49,836 nucleotides of DNA from an uncultured Clostridium sp. (lineage in GTDB: Bacteria > Bacillota > Clostridia > TANB77 > CAG-508), in contig CANPIU010000007.1 of NCBI GenBank assembly GCA_947574235.1, positions 1 to 49,836 on the forward strand, in the 5' to 3' direction. Of this stretch, positions 37,546 through 46,706 are shown in pieces (the stretch's first letter is position 1; every line of letters begins with the position of its first letter). The notes beneath the pieces are model-generated. The model saw only the letters and a program-made list of their open reading frames with translations, searched no databases and was not told the DNA's origin. A program made the position numbers and the translations under genes.

Positions 37546-39268
37546 ATTGTACTATTTTGAGCATCGCCTCTTTTAACTCTTCTAACTTCTTAGTTGCATC
37601 CTCATCTGAAGTTCCCTTTACACCCATATATAGCTTAATTTTAGGTTCAGTCCCAGAAGGTCTAATACAACACCAGCTATTCTTTTCTAATTCATAATAT
37701 AACACATTAGATTGTGGTAAACCTGTTTTTCTAATCTCTCCTGTTTCCATATCTTTCACAATATCTTTTTCAATATCTTTGAAAGTTAAAACTTTATAAT
37801 TACCAATTTGTTTGATTTCTGTATTTCTCATTTTAGTCATCATGTCTTTGATTTCTTGTGCACCTTGTGGTCCTTCTCTTACAATAGATGGTTGTGCTTC
37901 TTTGTAATAGCCATATTTTTCATAAATATCGTTCATTGCTTCCCATAAGGTCTTATTTTTTGATTGATAATAGCAAGCTGCTTCACACAAAGCCATAACC
38001 GCAGAAATTCCATCTTTATCTCTTGCATAGTCACCAATTAAGCAACCATAACTTTCTTCATAACCAAATACATAGGTTTTATCTTGATTTTCTTCTACTT
38101 CCCTAATAACGGGAGCAATATTTTTAAAACCTGTTAAAACCTCTATACACTCTAGGTCATAATGTTTTGCAATTGCTTTGGCTAACTCAGAAGACACAAT
38201 GGTGGTAACTAAAACACCATTTTCTGGTAAAATTCCTTTTTCCTTCATTTGTGAAATTCTATATTCAGCAATTAGCAAAGCAGACATATTTCCTGTGTAG
38301 GTCATATATTCTCCTGTTTTACTATCTTTCGCAAAAATTCCTAAGCGGTCTGCATCCGGGTCAGTCGCTAAAACTACGTCAGCATCTACCTTTTTGGCTA
38401 ACGCTAAAGCTAATGTAAATGCCTTTGGGTCTTCTGGATTTGGGTAATCAACGGTTGGAAAATTCCCATCTGGCTGGCTTTGTTCTGGAACTACATACAC
38501 ATTTTCTATTCCCAATTCTTTAAAAAGTCTTTCTGCTATTGTATTTCCAGTCCCATGTAATGGCGTATAAACTACTTTTAATTTCTTTCCTTGTTCTTTC
38601 ATGATTTCTGGATTTAATACTAATTTTTTCAATGTTTTAATGTATTCCTCATCCATCTGCGTTCCAATCATATACAATAAGCCTTTTTGCACAGCTTCCT
38701 CTTTTGAAATTTGTTGAATAGCAGAAAAACTCTCTACTGCTCTTACCTTGCTAATAATGTCATTTCCTCTTGAGGTTTCAATTTGTGCTCCATCCTCCCA
38801 ATATACTTTATAACCATTATATTTAGGTAGATTATGGCTAGCCGTAATCATTACTCCTGCTGTGCAACCTAATTTCCTTATCGCAAATGATAATTCAGGT
38901 ACTGGTCTTAGATTTTCAAATAAATAAGCTTTAATTCCATTTGCACACAAGATTAATGCTGTTTGCAAACTAAATTCTTTTGACATTTTTCTTGAGTCAT
39001 AACTAATTGCTACCCCTTTATCTCCTGTTCCTTGTTCTATTATATAATTAGCTAATCCTTGGGTTGCTTTTCCTACGGTATATTGGTTCATCCTATTGGT
39101 TCCAGCCCCAATAATTCCCCTTAAACCTGCTGTTCCAAATTCTAATTCTTTGTAAAATCTATCTTCTATTTCTTCTTTATCCCCATTTATTGCTAACAAT
39201 TCCTTTTTAGTTTCTTCGTCAAATTCTGGTGCTTCACACCATCTTTGATATTCTTGATAATAATCCAT
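37544..39268 (-). CDS. pgcA: Phosphoglucomutase/phosphomannomutase (alpha-D-phosphohexomutase)
   Basis: 574 residues from ATG 39268 (AAGGAGG upstream). Interconverts glucose-1- and 6-phosphate. The four domains carry GLRGIIGAGTNRMN, the phosphoserine loop ITASHNLPKYNG, the metal loop DPDADRLGIF, the sugar loop GYEESYG and the phosphate-binding RPSGTEPKIK. The residue after ASHN is usually Pro, here Leu followed by Pro, a mild oddity. It neighbours the UDP-sugar pyrophosphorylase, so the two form a glucose-6-P to UDP-sugar route. Confidence 0.93.
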   Translation of the reverse strand: MDYYQEYQRWCEAPEFDEETKKELLAINGDKEEIEDRFYKELEFGTAGLRGIIGAGTNRMNQYTVGKATQGLANYIIEQGTGDKGVAISYDSRKMSKEFSLQTALILCANGIKAYLFENLRPVPELSFAIRKLGCTAGVMITASHNLPKYNGYKVYWEDGAQIETSRGNDIISKVRAVESFSAIQQISKEEAVQKGLLYMIGTQMDEEYIKTLKKLVLNPEIMKEQGKKLKVVYTPLHGTGNTIAERLFKELGIENVYVVPEQSQPDGNFPTVDYPNPEDPKAFTLALALAKKVDADVVLATDPDADRLGIFAKDSKTGEYMTYTGNMSALLIAEYRISQMKEKGILPENGVLVTTIVSSELAKAIAKHYDLECIEVLTGFKNIAPVIREVEENQDKTYVFGYEESYGCLIGDYARDKDGISAVMALCEAACYYQSKNKTLWEAMNDIYEKYGYYKEAQPSIVREGPQGAQEIKDMMTKMRNTEIKQIGNYKVLTFKDIEKDIVKDMETGEIRKTGLPQSNVLYYELEKNSWCCIRPSGTEPKIKLYMGVKGTSDEDATKKLEELKEAMLKIVQ

Positions 39269-39375
39269 ACTATTTTCCTCCTTTTTCAATACTCATTATA
39301 CTTTATATGTCTCAAATTGACAAGAGAGATTTTTGTTTCCACATTACCTATCTATATTTTTCACATAAAAATCAT

Positions 39376-39402
39376 TAAAAGGCGATAGATTACCGCCTTT
39401 TT
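39376..39402 (-). terminator. Terminator of the UDP-sugar pyrophosphorylase gene
   Basis: AAAAGGCG / CGCCTTTT stem with a 9-base loop and a T tract on the minus strand, directly after the stop. Confidence 0.8.
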
Positions 39403-39404
39403 AA

Positions 39405-40656
39405 TTAATCAATATGATAAAACTTTTTATATAATTCCCTTGCTGTTTTAGGACAATCTACTCCTGCTGCATCTGCATTTTTAACAGGTGCAAATTCTTC
39501 TTCTCTCTTTACACGAAGAATTGCCATATCATCTACTTCACCAAAAGCATCAAATAAGAAAGCTTCAAACTTATAAGCATTTGGTGAGTCTGGAACCACT
39601 AAGTTCCCATCCTTATCTAAGTAAGTTGCTTTTTTATAAGCCACATGATATGGTAATGGATTGGCTCCCATCCTTTCTACTGCTTCTATACTAAACAAAT
39701 TACAAAGAATATGAGACTCCCCATAATACAATTCTCCATTATCATCTCTTGCTTGTGCCATCTCTTCTGTTATTTCAGAATATTCTATTACATTTGGCTT
39801 TCCATTTCTTTTGCAGAAAACCCCAACTTTTTCATTTGGATTGGCTTTTACAACTGATTTACAAGCAACGGTCACCTTTTTATCCATAGCAATTCCCATT
39901 AAAACAGGGTCTACCATTTTAACTAGGCAATTATCAACGCCTCCAATAAATACCCAATCGACACCCATTTCCTTCATCTTTTTCGTCATCCCGCTCTTTA
40001 CCAATGACTCATAAATTCCACCATGCCCATCTGCTGCTTGTTTAATCAATCCATCTTCTCCAATTAAAATTTTTCCTTCGGTATCAACCATTGGTAATTC
40101 GCCTTGATTAAAGAAAAATATATTTTTATCTTTTTGATAACCAAAATATCTGTTTTTTTCGAAGAAATCAACAGTTGCTTTATTATTTTCTCTACTTGTC
40201 ATAATAAACCATGGAATTGTTACCCCATATTTTTTTCCTTCTTCTTTTAAATTATCACATAATAATTCAAATAAAGATTTATGTGAGTCTAAACCAATAT
40301 CATAGGTTCCTTTTGGTCCATTATGTCCGAAGCCTTGTTCCTTGACCTCCAGCCATTGTTACCGCTGCTAATTTTCCTTCTTTAATTGCTTTTTTCCCTA
40401 TATTTTCATAATATTTGTAGTCATCATATAGTTTATACTTATCCATATATTCAATTGGTGTAATCACGTCATTTTCTTTTTTTTCTTCTTTTTTTGTATT
40501 TTTATATAAACTAATAATTAATTCAAAATCCAGTGCTTCTATTTGCTTGATTAGTTCTTCTTTATGCTTATCATCTAAACTTTCATAATGATTTAACAAA
40601 TGCTCTTGCCCATACTTTTTTAAAATACTTTGAATTTCTTCTTTTTTTCCGTCCAT
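39405..40656 (-). CDS. UDP-sugar pyrophosphorylase (UDPGP family), with +1 frameshift at CGG
   Basis: From ATG 40656 (GAGGAT upstream; ATG 40668 is too close to GGAG). N-terminal helices, then the nucleotide loop MAGGQGTRL, where the frame meets CGG ACA TAA. One extra C at 40329 separates it from the downstream frame, which continues GHNGPKGTYDIGLDSHKSLF and carries WFIMTSRENNKAT, the GGHGGIYESL loop, FIGGVDNCLVK and the C-terminal substrate domain. About 416 residues when the base is ignored. This is the eukaryote-like UAP/UGP family (PF01704), making UDP-GlcNAc or UDP-Glc; the glycine at the join is part of the GTRLG signature. Confidence 0.9.
40327..40329 (-). other. CGG frameshift site in the UDP-sugar pyrophosphorylase
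   Basis: Coding strand ACA AGG CTT C GGA CAT AAT. The upstream frame reads CGG ACA TAA, a stop two codons on; skipping C40329 gives GTRL-GHNGPKG. Note the AGG Arg codon two codons before, read normally. Confidence 0.9.
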
Positions 40657-40678
40657 ACTTATCCTCATCTCCTATTTG

Positions 40679-40716
40679 CTAATAAAACAGATAATTAATA
40701 TTATCTGTTTTATTAC
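40679..40716 (-). terminator. Terminator of the unknown gene 40754-41230
   Basis: Perfect 15-bp stem AATAAAACAGATAAT and its complement with a 4-base loop; the loop arms give T runs on either strand. Confidence 0.75.
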
Positions 40717-40753
40717 TTATACACTATTTTAAGAAAATAAGCAACCATTTTTC

Positions 40754-41230
40754 CTATTTTAATATTTCTTTTTCTCCTGTCGTTTTTAAAATTTTATCAT
40801 ATCCTTCCATTACTTCATCCATATTCTCACCAATTTCATCTAATGCATAGCAATCTATTATTTTTACTTGGCTTTTCTTAAGATTTAATTGGTCTATATT
40901 TTCATTTACTTTTTGAATATAATTTTCTTTTCCTTTTACAAATACAGTAACTTCTTTTTCCTGGCTTATTCTTTCTTTTATTTTTTCAAATTTTTCTTGA
41001 TTATCATTTTTCCAATTTAATTGTAAAATTTGTTTCTTTTTTTCTTCCTTTAAATTTGTTTTAGATAAAAATGTTTGTATGGTTTCTTCTAAATTATTTT
41101 CTGTTAAAATAATAATATCTTCTTTATTTTCCATCTTTTTATTAATATATGGCAAACTCATCATTTCGAAATGATAATCACTGGCGTAAAAAGCACATAT
41201 TCTTTCTTTAGTATCTTGCATCTTTTTCAT
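40754..41230 (-). CDS. Unknown small protein, upstream of the pyrophosphorylase
   Basis: 158 residues from ATG 41230 (AAGGGG upstream; an earlier ATG at 41257 has no ribosome binding site). A Glu/Lys-rich alpha/beta protein with RICAFYASDYHFEMMSLPYI, alternating strand-helix units (IIILTE, VTVFVKG, VKIIDCYALD) that suggest a Rossmann-like fold. Lengths and composition fit a small cytoplasmic protein; not recognised. Its own terminator separates it from the gene below. Confidence 0.65.
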   Translation of the reverse strand: MKKMQDTKERICAFYASDYHFEMMSLPYINKKMENKEDIIILTENNLEETIQTFLSKTNLKEEKKKQILQLNWKNDNQEKFEKIKERISQEKEVTVFVKGKENYIQKVNENIDQLNLKKSQVKIIDCYALDEIGENMDEVMEGYDKILKTTGEKEILK

Positions 41231-41456
41231 TTGAAATTCCCCTTTTCCATTTTCCAAAACTTACGGAAAGTATATTTTTCTAAACACTGGTAAATTTTAC
41301 CATTTATTTACAAATATGTCAATAATATTTCAAAGAAATTTTTCCTACTTTTTTCGACATTTCATTTTTTATCCTATTCTGGTATAAAATTTTCTAAATT
41401 GTTAATAATTAATAGTAAAGAATATTTTTCAAATAATTGTTTTTTGGAGGTAACGT

Positions 41457-42098
41457 ATGAAAAAAAATTTAAAAATGGTAATTATTTTAAGCTTTCTATT
41501 ATTCTTATATACATCCGTTTGTGCTATTTCCTATGCGCAAAATATATCAACCGATATTGCTAACAGCGTTTTTCGTTTGCATGTTCTTGCTAACAGTGAT
41601 AGTGAAGAAGACCAAAATTTAAAATATCTCGTTCGTGACAAATTATTAAGTTATATGAATTCTATTTGTAGTAATTGTAAAACTAAGCAAGAAGCCATTA
41701 CTCTTGTAGAAGAAAATAAAGATACTTTTCAGCAAATTGCTAGTAATACCATTAAAGAACAAGGTTATTCTTATTCCGTTAACATTAATATTGGGAATTT
41801 TGAATTTCCTACTAAAAATTATGGCGATATTTCCTTGCCAGCCGGCTACTATGATGCGTTAAGAGTAGAAATTGGAGAAGCAAAAGGTCAAAACTGGTGG
41901 TGTGTCATGTTTCCTCCTTTATGCTTTGTGGATATCTCTTCTGGGGTAGTTCCTGATGAATCAAAAGAATTAATGGAAAATAATTTATCAGAAGAAGAAT
42001 TTGCTCTTGTCTCTCAAGAAGAAGATAACGAAATTCAATTCAAGTTTAAATTATTGGAATTTTTTACAAACAGTGGTTTAATTACTGCAAAAAAATAG
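41457..42098 (+). CDS. spoIIR: Stage II sporulation protein R
   Basis: 213 residues, start ATG with TTGGAGG. A signal peptide or N-terminal helix (about 6-27), then the SpoIIR domain with FRLHVLANSDSEEDQNLKYLVRD and WWCVMFPPLCFVD. SpoIIR is secreted from the forespore and triggers SpoIIGA to process pro-sigma-E in the mother cell. It is normally made under sigma-F; no sigma-F promoter was confirmed in the 200 bases upstream. An imperfect hairpin with T tract follows at about 42145-42180. Confidence 0.93.
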   Translation: MKKNLKMVIILSFLLFLYTSVCAISYAQNISTDIANSVFRLHVLANSDSEEDQNLKYLVRDKLLSYMNSICSNCKTKQEAITLVEENKDTFQQIASNTIKEQGYSYSVNINIGNFEFPTKNYGDISLPAGYYDALRVEIGEAKGQNWWCVMFPPLCFVDISSGVVPDESKELMENNLSEEEFALVSQEEDNEIQFKFKLLEFFTNSGLITAKK

Positions 42099-42210
42099 GA
42101 CAAGTATTGCAATCATCTCTTGTTTGTGATATATTCTAAGTGATAAAAGAGTGTTATAATTGTAATACGCTCTTTTTTCATGGAAACATACAATATTGGA
42201 GGTTATTTAA

Positions 42211-43470
42211 TTGGAAAAATTAATCGTAAAAGGTCCAACACCTTTAAAAGGTGAAGTAACAATTAGTGGTGCAAAGAACGCAGCCGTAGCCATTTTACCA
42301 GCTACCCTTTTAATTGATGGTACTTGCACTATTGAAAATTTACCAAATATCAGTGATATTAAAATATCATGTGAAATATTAAGAAAATTAGGTGCTAAAA
42401 TAACATGGAATAACAAAAATAGCATCACGATAGATACCTCAAACCTAACTACTACAAGAGCGCCATTATATTTAACTAGTAAATTTAGAGCTTCTTACTA
42501 CATAATTGGTGCTATGCTTAGTAGAAAAGGAGAAATTGAAGTCGGTATGCCAGGCGGTTGTAAGCTTGGTGCTAGACCAATTGACCAACATATTAAAGGG
42601 TTTGAAAGACTAGGAGCCAATGTTACAGTCGAAAAAGGAACCATTTATGCCAAAGCAAAAAAATTAATAGGTTGTCCTATTTATATGGATATCGTATCTG
42701 TTGGTGCAACTATCAACGTTATGCTATCTGCTGTTCTAGCTAAAGGAACTACCATTATTGATAATGCTGCCAAAGAACCTCATATTGTCGACGTAGCAAA
42801 CTTCTTAAATACAATGGGCGCAGACATTAGAGGTGCTGGAACAGATGTTATTAAAATCAATGGTGTTGAAAAATTAAGTGGAAATGCAACTTATTCTGTC
42901 GTTCCAGACCAAATCGAAGCAGGAACCTTTATGCTTGCAGCCGTAGCAACAAAAGGAGATTTAGTCATCAAAAATTGTATCACCAAACACTTAGAATCTA
43001 TTACAGCAAAAATCATTGAAGTTGGTGGAAATGTAGAAGATAATATTGATAGTATCCGCGTTTGGGCTAATAAAAGACCATCTAAAGCAACCATTAAAAC
43101 TTTACCTTACCCAGGATTTCCAACAGACTTACAGCCACAAATGGGAGTTGTATTATCTTTAGCTAATGGAAATAGTATGATACACGAAAGTATTTGGGAT
43201 TCTAGATTTCAATACACAGAAGAACTAAATCGCATGGGTGCCAAAATAAATGCACAAGGAAAATCGGCTTTTTTTGAAGGTGTCAAAAAACTAACAGGTG
43301 CTCCTGTTTACTCTTCTGACTTAAGAGCTGGTGCAGCCCTTGTTATTGCAGGAACTGCTGCTGAAGGACAAACAGAAATCTATAACCTAGAGCATATCGA
43401 TAGAGGTTATGAAAATATAGAAGAAAAATTTAGAAGCATCGGTGCTAAAATTGAAAGAGTAACCGAATAA
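42211..43470 (+). CDS. murA: UDP-N-acetylglucosamine 1-carboxyvinyltransferase
   Basis: 419 residues from TTG 42211 (TGGAGG upstream). The first committed step of peptidoglycan precursor synthesis, adding enolpyruvate from PEP to UDP-GlcNAc. SGAKNAAVAILPA near 19, the catalytic Cys at 117 in GGCKLGARPIDQH (the fosfomycin target), and DLRAGAALVIAGTAA near the end are all present. It is in a + strand run spoIIR, murA, walJ, rlmH, as in several clostridia. Confidence 0.96.
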   Translation: MEKLIVKGPTPLKGEVTISGAKNAAVAILPATLLIDGTCTIENLPNISDIKISCEILRKLGAKITWNNKNSITIDTSNLTTTRAPLYLTSKFRASYYIIGAMLSRKGEIEVGMPGGCKLGARPIDQHIKGFERLGANVTVEKGTIYAKAKKLIGCPIYMDIVSVGATINVMLSAVLAKGTTIIDNAAKEPHIVDVANFLNTMGADIRGAGTDVIKINGVEKLSGNATYSVVPDQIEAGTFMLAAVATKGDLVIKNCITKHLESITAKIIEVGGNVEDNIDSIRVWANKRPSKATIKTLPYPGFPTDLQPQMGVVLSLANGNSMIHESIWDSRFQYTEELNRMGAKINAQGKSAFFEGVKKLTGAPVYSSDLRAGAALVIAGTAAEGQTEIYNLEHIDRGYENIEEKFRSIGAKIERVTE

Positions 43471-43502
43471 AGCAATAAAAACAAATGAAGGAAAGATAAA
43501 TC

Positions 43503-44294
43503 ATGTTAAATTTTTGTAGTTTATATAGTGGCAGTAGTGGTAATAGTTTATTTGTAGAAACTCCCAACACAAAACTCTTAATCGATGCTGGTGTTAGTAG
43601 TAAAAAAATCGAAAATGCTTTATTAGACATTGACATAGACCCCTCTACTATTGATGGTATATTAATTACTCATGAGCATGTTGACCATGTTCAGGGTTTA
43701 GGTACCTTTTCTAGAAAGTTCGACCTACCTGTATTTGTTAATCAAGAAACCTTAGATGCTATGCCAAAGCAAAGAGATAAAATAGCTAGTAATAACATTA
43801 AAACTTTTAAAGTAACAGATAAATTTTCCATTGGAGACTTGGATATTAAACCATTTTCTATTCCTCATGATGCCGCTAATCCATGTGGTTTTAATATTTG
43901 GAAAGAAGATAAAAAAATAAGTATTGCAACCGATATTGGTCATATGACGAATACTATTTTAAAACACTTAGAAGAAAGCCTATTCATCATGTTAGAAGCC
44001 AATTATGACCCAGAAGTTCTACGTTGTTCTTCTTATCCTTTTACTTTAAAATCGAGAATTGCAGGACCAACTGGCCATTTATCTAATGAAATCGCTGGCA
44101 AAACTATTTCTTATCTATTAAAATCTGGTTTAAAAAATGCAATGCTAGGTCATTTAAGCAAAGAAAGTAATTTCCCAGAACTTGCTTATCAAACAGTTTT
44201 TGATGAACTAATTGCCAATGAAAATTTCAATAAAAACCATCTTGGACTAAATGTTGCTAGTAGAGATGGCCATAGTAAATTAATTCATATTTAG
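43503..44294 (+). CDS. walJ: WalJ/YycJ-type metallo-beta-lactamase-fold hydrolase
   Basis: 263 residues, ATG with GAAGGAAAG. N-terminal SLYSGSSGNSLFVET and LLIDAGVS, the zinc motif THEHVDHVQGLG (HxHxDH), IATDIGHMT and the C-terminal GHLSKESN are the YycJ signature. In Bacillus the gene sits next to the WalKR two-component genes and rlmH; here rlmH follows, but WalKR is not seen. Substrate unknown, suggested exonuclease activity. Confidence 0.9.
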   Translation: MLNFCSLYSGSSGNSLFVETPNTKLLIDAGVSSKKIENALLDIDIDPSTIDGILITHEHVDHVQGLGTFSRKFDLPVFVNQETLDAMPKQRDKIASNNIKTFKVTDKFSIGDLDIKPFSIPHDAANPCGFNIWKEDKKISIATDIGHMTNTILKHLEESLFIMLEANYDPEVLRCSSYPFTLKSRIAGPTGHLSNEIAGKTISYLLKSGLKNAMLGHLSKESNFPELAYQTVFDELIANENFNKNHLGLNVASRDGHSKLIHI

Positions 44295-44315
44295 GCGACT
44301 TTTACTAGTCGCCTA
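44292..44315 (+). other. Hairpin overlapping the walJ stop codon
   Basis: TAGGCGACT / AGTCGCCTA perfect 9-bp stem with a 6-base loop. No T tract follows, so a partial terminator or RNA stabiliser is more likely than a full stop before rlmH. Confidence 0.6.
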
Positions 44316-44335
44316 TCTTAAAAGGAGCAACTATT

Positions 44336-44815
44336 ATGTTAAATATTCAAATTATCTGTGTCGGTAAATTAAAAGAAACTTATTTAAAATCTGCTATTGA
44401 TGAGTACTCTAAGCGATTGTCTCGCTATTGTAAATTAACAATTTTAGAATTACCAGATGAAAAAATTCCAGAAAAAATAAATGATACTTTGTCTTCTGAA
44501 ATTAAGACAAAAGAATGCAACCATATTCTTCATCATATTAAAAAAGACTCTTATGTAATTGCTTTAGACTTAAAAGGAAAACAATTTACTTCTGAGGAAT
44601 TTTCTTCTGAAATAGAAAATATTTCTATGACTTCTAGCACTATCACTTTTATCATTGGTGGTTCTCTAGGCCTGACTTCTGAATTACTAAACACTTGCCA
44701 CCAAAAAGTATGCTTTTCTAAAATGACTTTTCCTCATCAATTAATTAGAGTTTTTCTTTTAGAACAAATTTTTAGAGCCTTTAAAATATCACACGGAGAA
44801 ACTTATCATAGATAA
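44336..44815 (+). CDS. rlmH: 23S rRNA (pseudouridine1915-N3)-methyltransferase RlmH
   Basis: 159 residues. SPOUT methyltransferase: [44 protein letters not shown] and the knot ending [29 protein letters not shown]. It modifies pseudouridine 1915 in helix 69 of 23S rRNA at the decoding-centre bridge. Strong AAAGGAG. It ends 3 bases before the convergent Rpn gene. Confidence 0.96.
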   Translation: [159 protein letters not shown]

Positions 44816-44818
44816 TTT

Positions 44819-45814
44819 CTACATACATTTTTCAAGTTTCTCTATTTCTTCTCTTGTTAGCCCTGTAATTTCTTCTATATCCTGTATCTTAATTTTCTTT
44901 TCTAACATTTTTTGTGCTGTTTTTCTTAATCCGTGTCTTTCTCCCTTTTTCTCACTTTTTATTTCTAAATCAAAAAACATTTTAGTTAATGGACTCATTG
45001 CAACTTCCTCCTTTTCATTGATTTCTTTTAACATTTTATCCGTTATTTCTTCTCCTACATAGGGAGCTATTATATATTTTACAATTTCTGATAATACTTG
45101 TTTATTTTCTTCATCCTTATTTACAGTTTTAATCACTTGATTTATTCTTGTAATTAATTCTTTCTTATTTTTACATTTTTCAATTATCATAAAACTTGAA
45201 AATAAAGTTTTCTTCTTTAATAATTCTTCAAAGGTATAATCTTGTATCGTTATCAAATTGTACCATAAATTAATCTTGTATTTATCATACGCTTCCGATG
45301 AATACTGTTTGTCAAAAAAATTAGTTTTAGCCTTCCATTTTTGCTCTCCTGTATAGATTACAATTGGTACTACAATAGGATACAAACCATTTTTTTCTTC
45401 TTTCCTCATAATTTCTTGTACATAGATGCCTATCCTTTCTATCATGTTATTGTCAACAGTACTTTGATGCTCTATTAAGAAATAAATCGGTTCCTTTTTT
45501 AATTTATAAATAATATCAGAATACTTATTTTTATATTGCCAAGTTATAAATTCAGTTGAACAAACTTCTATTTCATCCTCACGAATCGATTTCTTTACTC
45601 TTAAAAATTGACTTAAAAAATAAAGCATTTCTTTTTTCCTACCCAATATTACTTTAAGCATTTTATCATGTTTTTTATCTATTCTTTCTAGCTTTTCTTT
45701 TTTACCTCTAATATCTTCTTTTTCAAAAATATAAGCCTTACTTTTTTCTCTTTCTATCGCTTCAATATGCTCCCTTATATATTTAATATAATCTTTTTTC
45801 GTTATAAACTCCAA
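44819..45814 (-). CDS. Rpn/YhgA-like PD-(D/E)XK nuclease family protein
   Basis: 331 residues from TTG 45814 (AGGAGG upstream). Core of the Rpn transposase-like nuclease family (PF04754): YSDIIYKLKKEPIYFLIEHQSTVDNNM, with the nuclease Asp and the Glu-His-Gln motif, then PIVVPIVIYTGEQKW. The N-terminal 60 residues and a C-terminal helix bundle (KKIKIQDIEEITGLTREEIEKLEK) follow the usual layout. Family members promote RecA-independent recombination and some act in phage defence. A consensus promoter lies just upstream. Confidence 0.85.
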   Translation of the reverse strand: MEFITKKDYIKYIREHIEAIEREKSKAYIFEKEDIRGKKEKLERIDKKHDKMLKVILGRKKEMLYFLSQFLRVKKSIREDEIEVCSTEFITWQYKNKYSDIIYKLKKEPIYFLIEHQSTVDNNMIERIGIYVQEIMRKEEKNGLYPIVVPIVIYTGEQKWKAKTNFFDKQYSSEAYDKYKINLWYNLITIQDYTFEELLKKKTLFSSFMIIEKCKNKKELITRINQVIKTVNKDEENKQVLSEIVKYIIAPYVGEEITDKMLKEINEKEEVAMSPLTKMFFDLEIKSEKKGERHGLRKTAQKMLEKKIKIQDIEEITGLTREEIEKLEKCM

Positions 45815-45827
45815 TTTATCCTCCTAT

Positions 45828-45856
45828 ATAATACATTATTTTTATTTTGTTGTCAA
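45828..45856 (-). promoter_or_regulatory. Promoter of the Rpn-like gene
   Basis: TTGACA (45856-45851), 17 bases, TATTAT (45833-45828) on the minus strand. The AGGAGG at 45825-45820 is very near the predicted transcription start, giving a leader of only about 8 bases. Confidence 0.75.
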
Positions 45857-45909
45857 TATTTATTTTATAGTAAAGTCAAATTTTTATTTATTTTCTATTA
45901 ATATATTGA

Positions 45910-46018
45910 TTTTGTAGAGAAAATATAGAAAAAAATACTATCCTTCTATTCGAGGGGCGAACAAAAAGTTTCAATAGATTATGGCAATTTCAATAAGGGG
46001 ATTATTTTCTCTACAAAA
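45910..46018. repeat. 109-bp element with perfect 16-bp inverted ends
   Basis: TTTTGTAGAGAAAATA at 45910-45925 and its exact complement at 46003-46018 flank 77 bases. The inside holds a small TTCG/CGAA hairpin. It lies between the small peptide and the Rpn promoter. It may be a mobile remnant or the stem of a structured transcript. Confidence 0.7.
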
Positions 46019-46025
46019 ATAAAAA

Positions 46026-46124
46026 CTATGGAATTATTTTTTGAATTTCCTTAATTAATCGATGAATTATAATTTTTCTGACGATTAAAAATATTGATAT
46101 AAATAATAAAGTTTTTGTTATCAT
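46026..46124 (-). CDS. Possible leaderless 32-residue hydrophobic, basic peptide
   Basis: ATG 46124 lies 6 bases from the TATAAT of a perfect promoter, so the transcript would begin at or next to the ATG (leaderless). The peptide is a hydrophobic N-terminal half (LLFISIFLIV) and a basic amphipathic C-terminal half (RKIIIHRLIKEIQKI), ending Pro. Such composition fits small membrane-active peptides including type I toxins, but it could equally be chance. No ribosome binding site. Confidence 0.35.
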   Translation of the reverse strand: MITKTLLFISIFLIVRKIIIHRLIKEIQKIIP

Positions 46125-46169
46125 GGAAAAATTATATCCTATTTTTTTCCATTTGTCAACAAAAACTTT
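46108..46169. repeat. Nested long hairpin between spmB and the small peptide
   Basis: AAAGTTTTTGTT (46108-46119) and its exact complement AACAAAAACTTT (46158-46169) enclose a second pair ATGGAAAAA / TTTTTTCCAT. The right arm overlaps the spmB stop. It could end spmB transcription; it also contains the promoter at 46131-46159. Confidence 0.65.
46131..46159 (-). promoter_or_regulatory. Perfect-consensus promoter inside the hairpin
   Basis: TTGACA (46159-46154), 17 bases, TATAAT (46136-46131) on the minus strand: an exact match to the vegetative consensus. It points towards the small peptide, the 109-bp inverted-repeat element and then the Rpn gene. Confidence 0.75.
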
Positions 46170-46695
46170 ACGACATAATTTGACAAATTACAACACTTAC
46201 AACAATTCCGACCAAATCCGCTGCTAAAGCTGCTAATAAAACAAACCTAGTTTTCTTTATTTTTACACTGCTTGTATATACTGCAATTGTATATAATGTT
46301 GTTTCCGTAGACCCCATAATAGTAGATGCCATAATTCCAATGGTATTATCTACCCCATAATTTTTCATAATATCGGTTGCAATAGCAATCGAACCACTTC
46401 CAGATATAGGTCTTAGCATAGCTAATGGCATAATTTCGCTTGGAAAATGTATTACATTTAAAAGAGGCGTAATCCAATGAATTATAATATCTAAAATACC
46501 AGAGTTTCTCAAAGCTCCAATAGCTACGAATAGACCAATTAAAGTAGGCAAAATATTAACTACCATACTCATCCCCTCTTTTGCTCCTTCTAAGAAGTCA
46601 TCAAACACTTTATTTTTCTCAAAAAGCCCATAGGTAACAATTAATAAAATAATTAATGGCATTGCCAAATTTGATAAAAAATTAACCAATTGCAC
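46168..46695 (-). CDS. spmB: Spore maturation protein B
   Basis: 175 residues from GTG 46695 (AGGAGG upstream, within the end of spmA). Nucleoside-recognition (Gate) domain membrane protein with about five helices; FLEGAKEGMSMVVNILPTLIGLFVAIG and RPISGSGSIAIATDIMKNYG are the SpmB signatures. SpmA and SpmB are needed for spore core dehydration. Overlapping translation signals with spmA indicate coupling. Confidence 0.93.
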   Translation of the reverse strand: MQLVNFLSNLAMPLIILLIVTYGLFEKNKVFDDFLEGAKEGMSMVVNILPTLIGLFVAIGALRNSGILDIIIHWITPLLNVIHFPSEIMPLAMLRPISGSGSIAIATDIMKNYGVDNTIGIMASTIMGSTETTLYTIAVYTSSVKIKKTRFVLLAALAADLVGIVVSVVICQIMS

Positions 46696-46706
46696 ACCTA
46701 TTCCTC

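Noticed and set aside
44819..45814. Rpn-like gene as a complete transposon
   Set aside because: The family is transposase-like but no terminal inverted repeats or target duplications flank the gene; the 16-bp inverted repeat lies only upstream.
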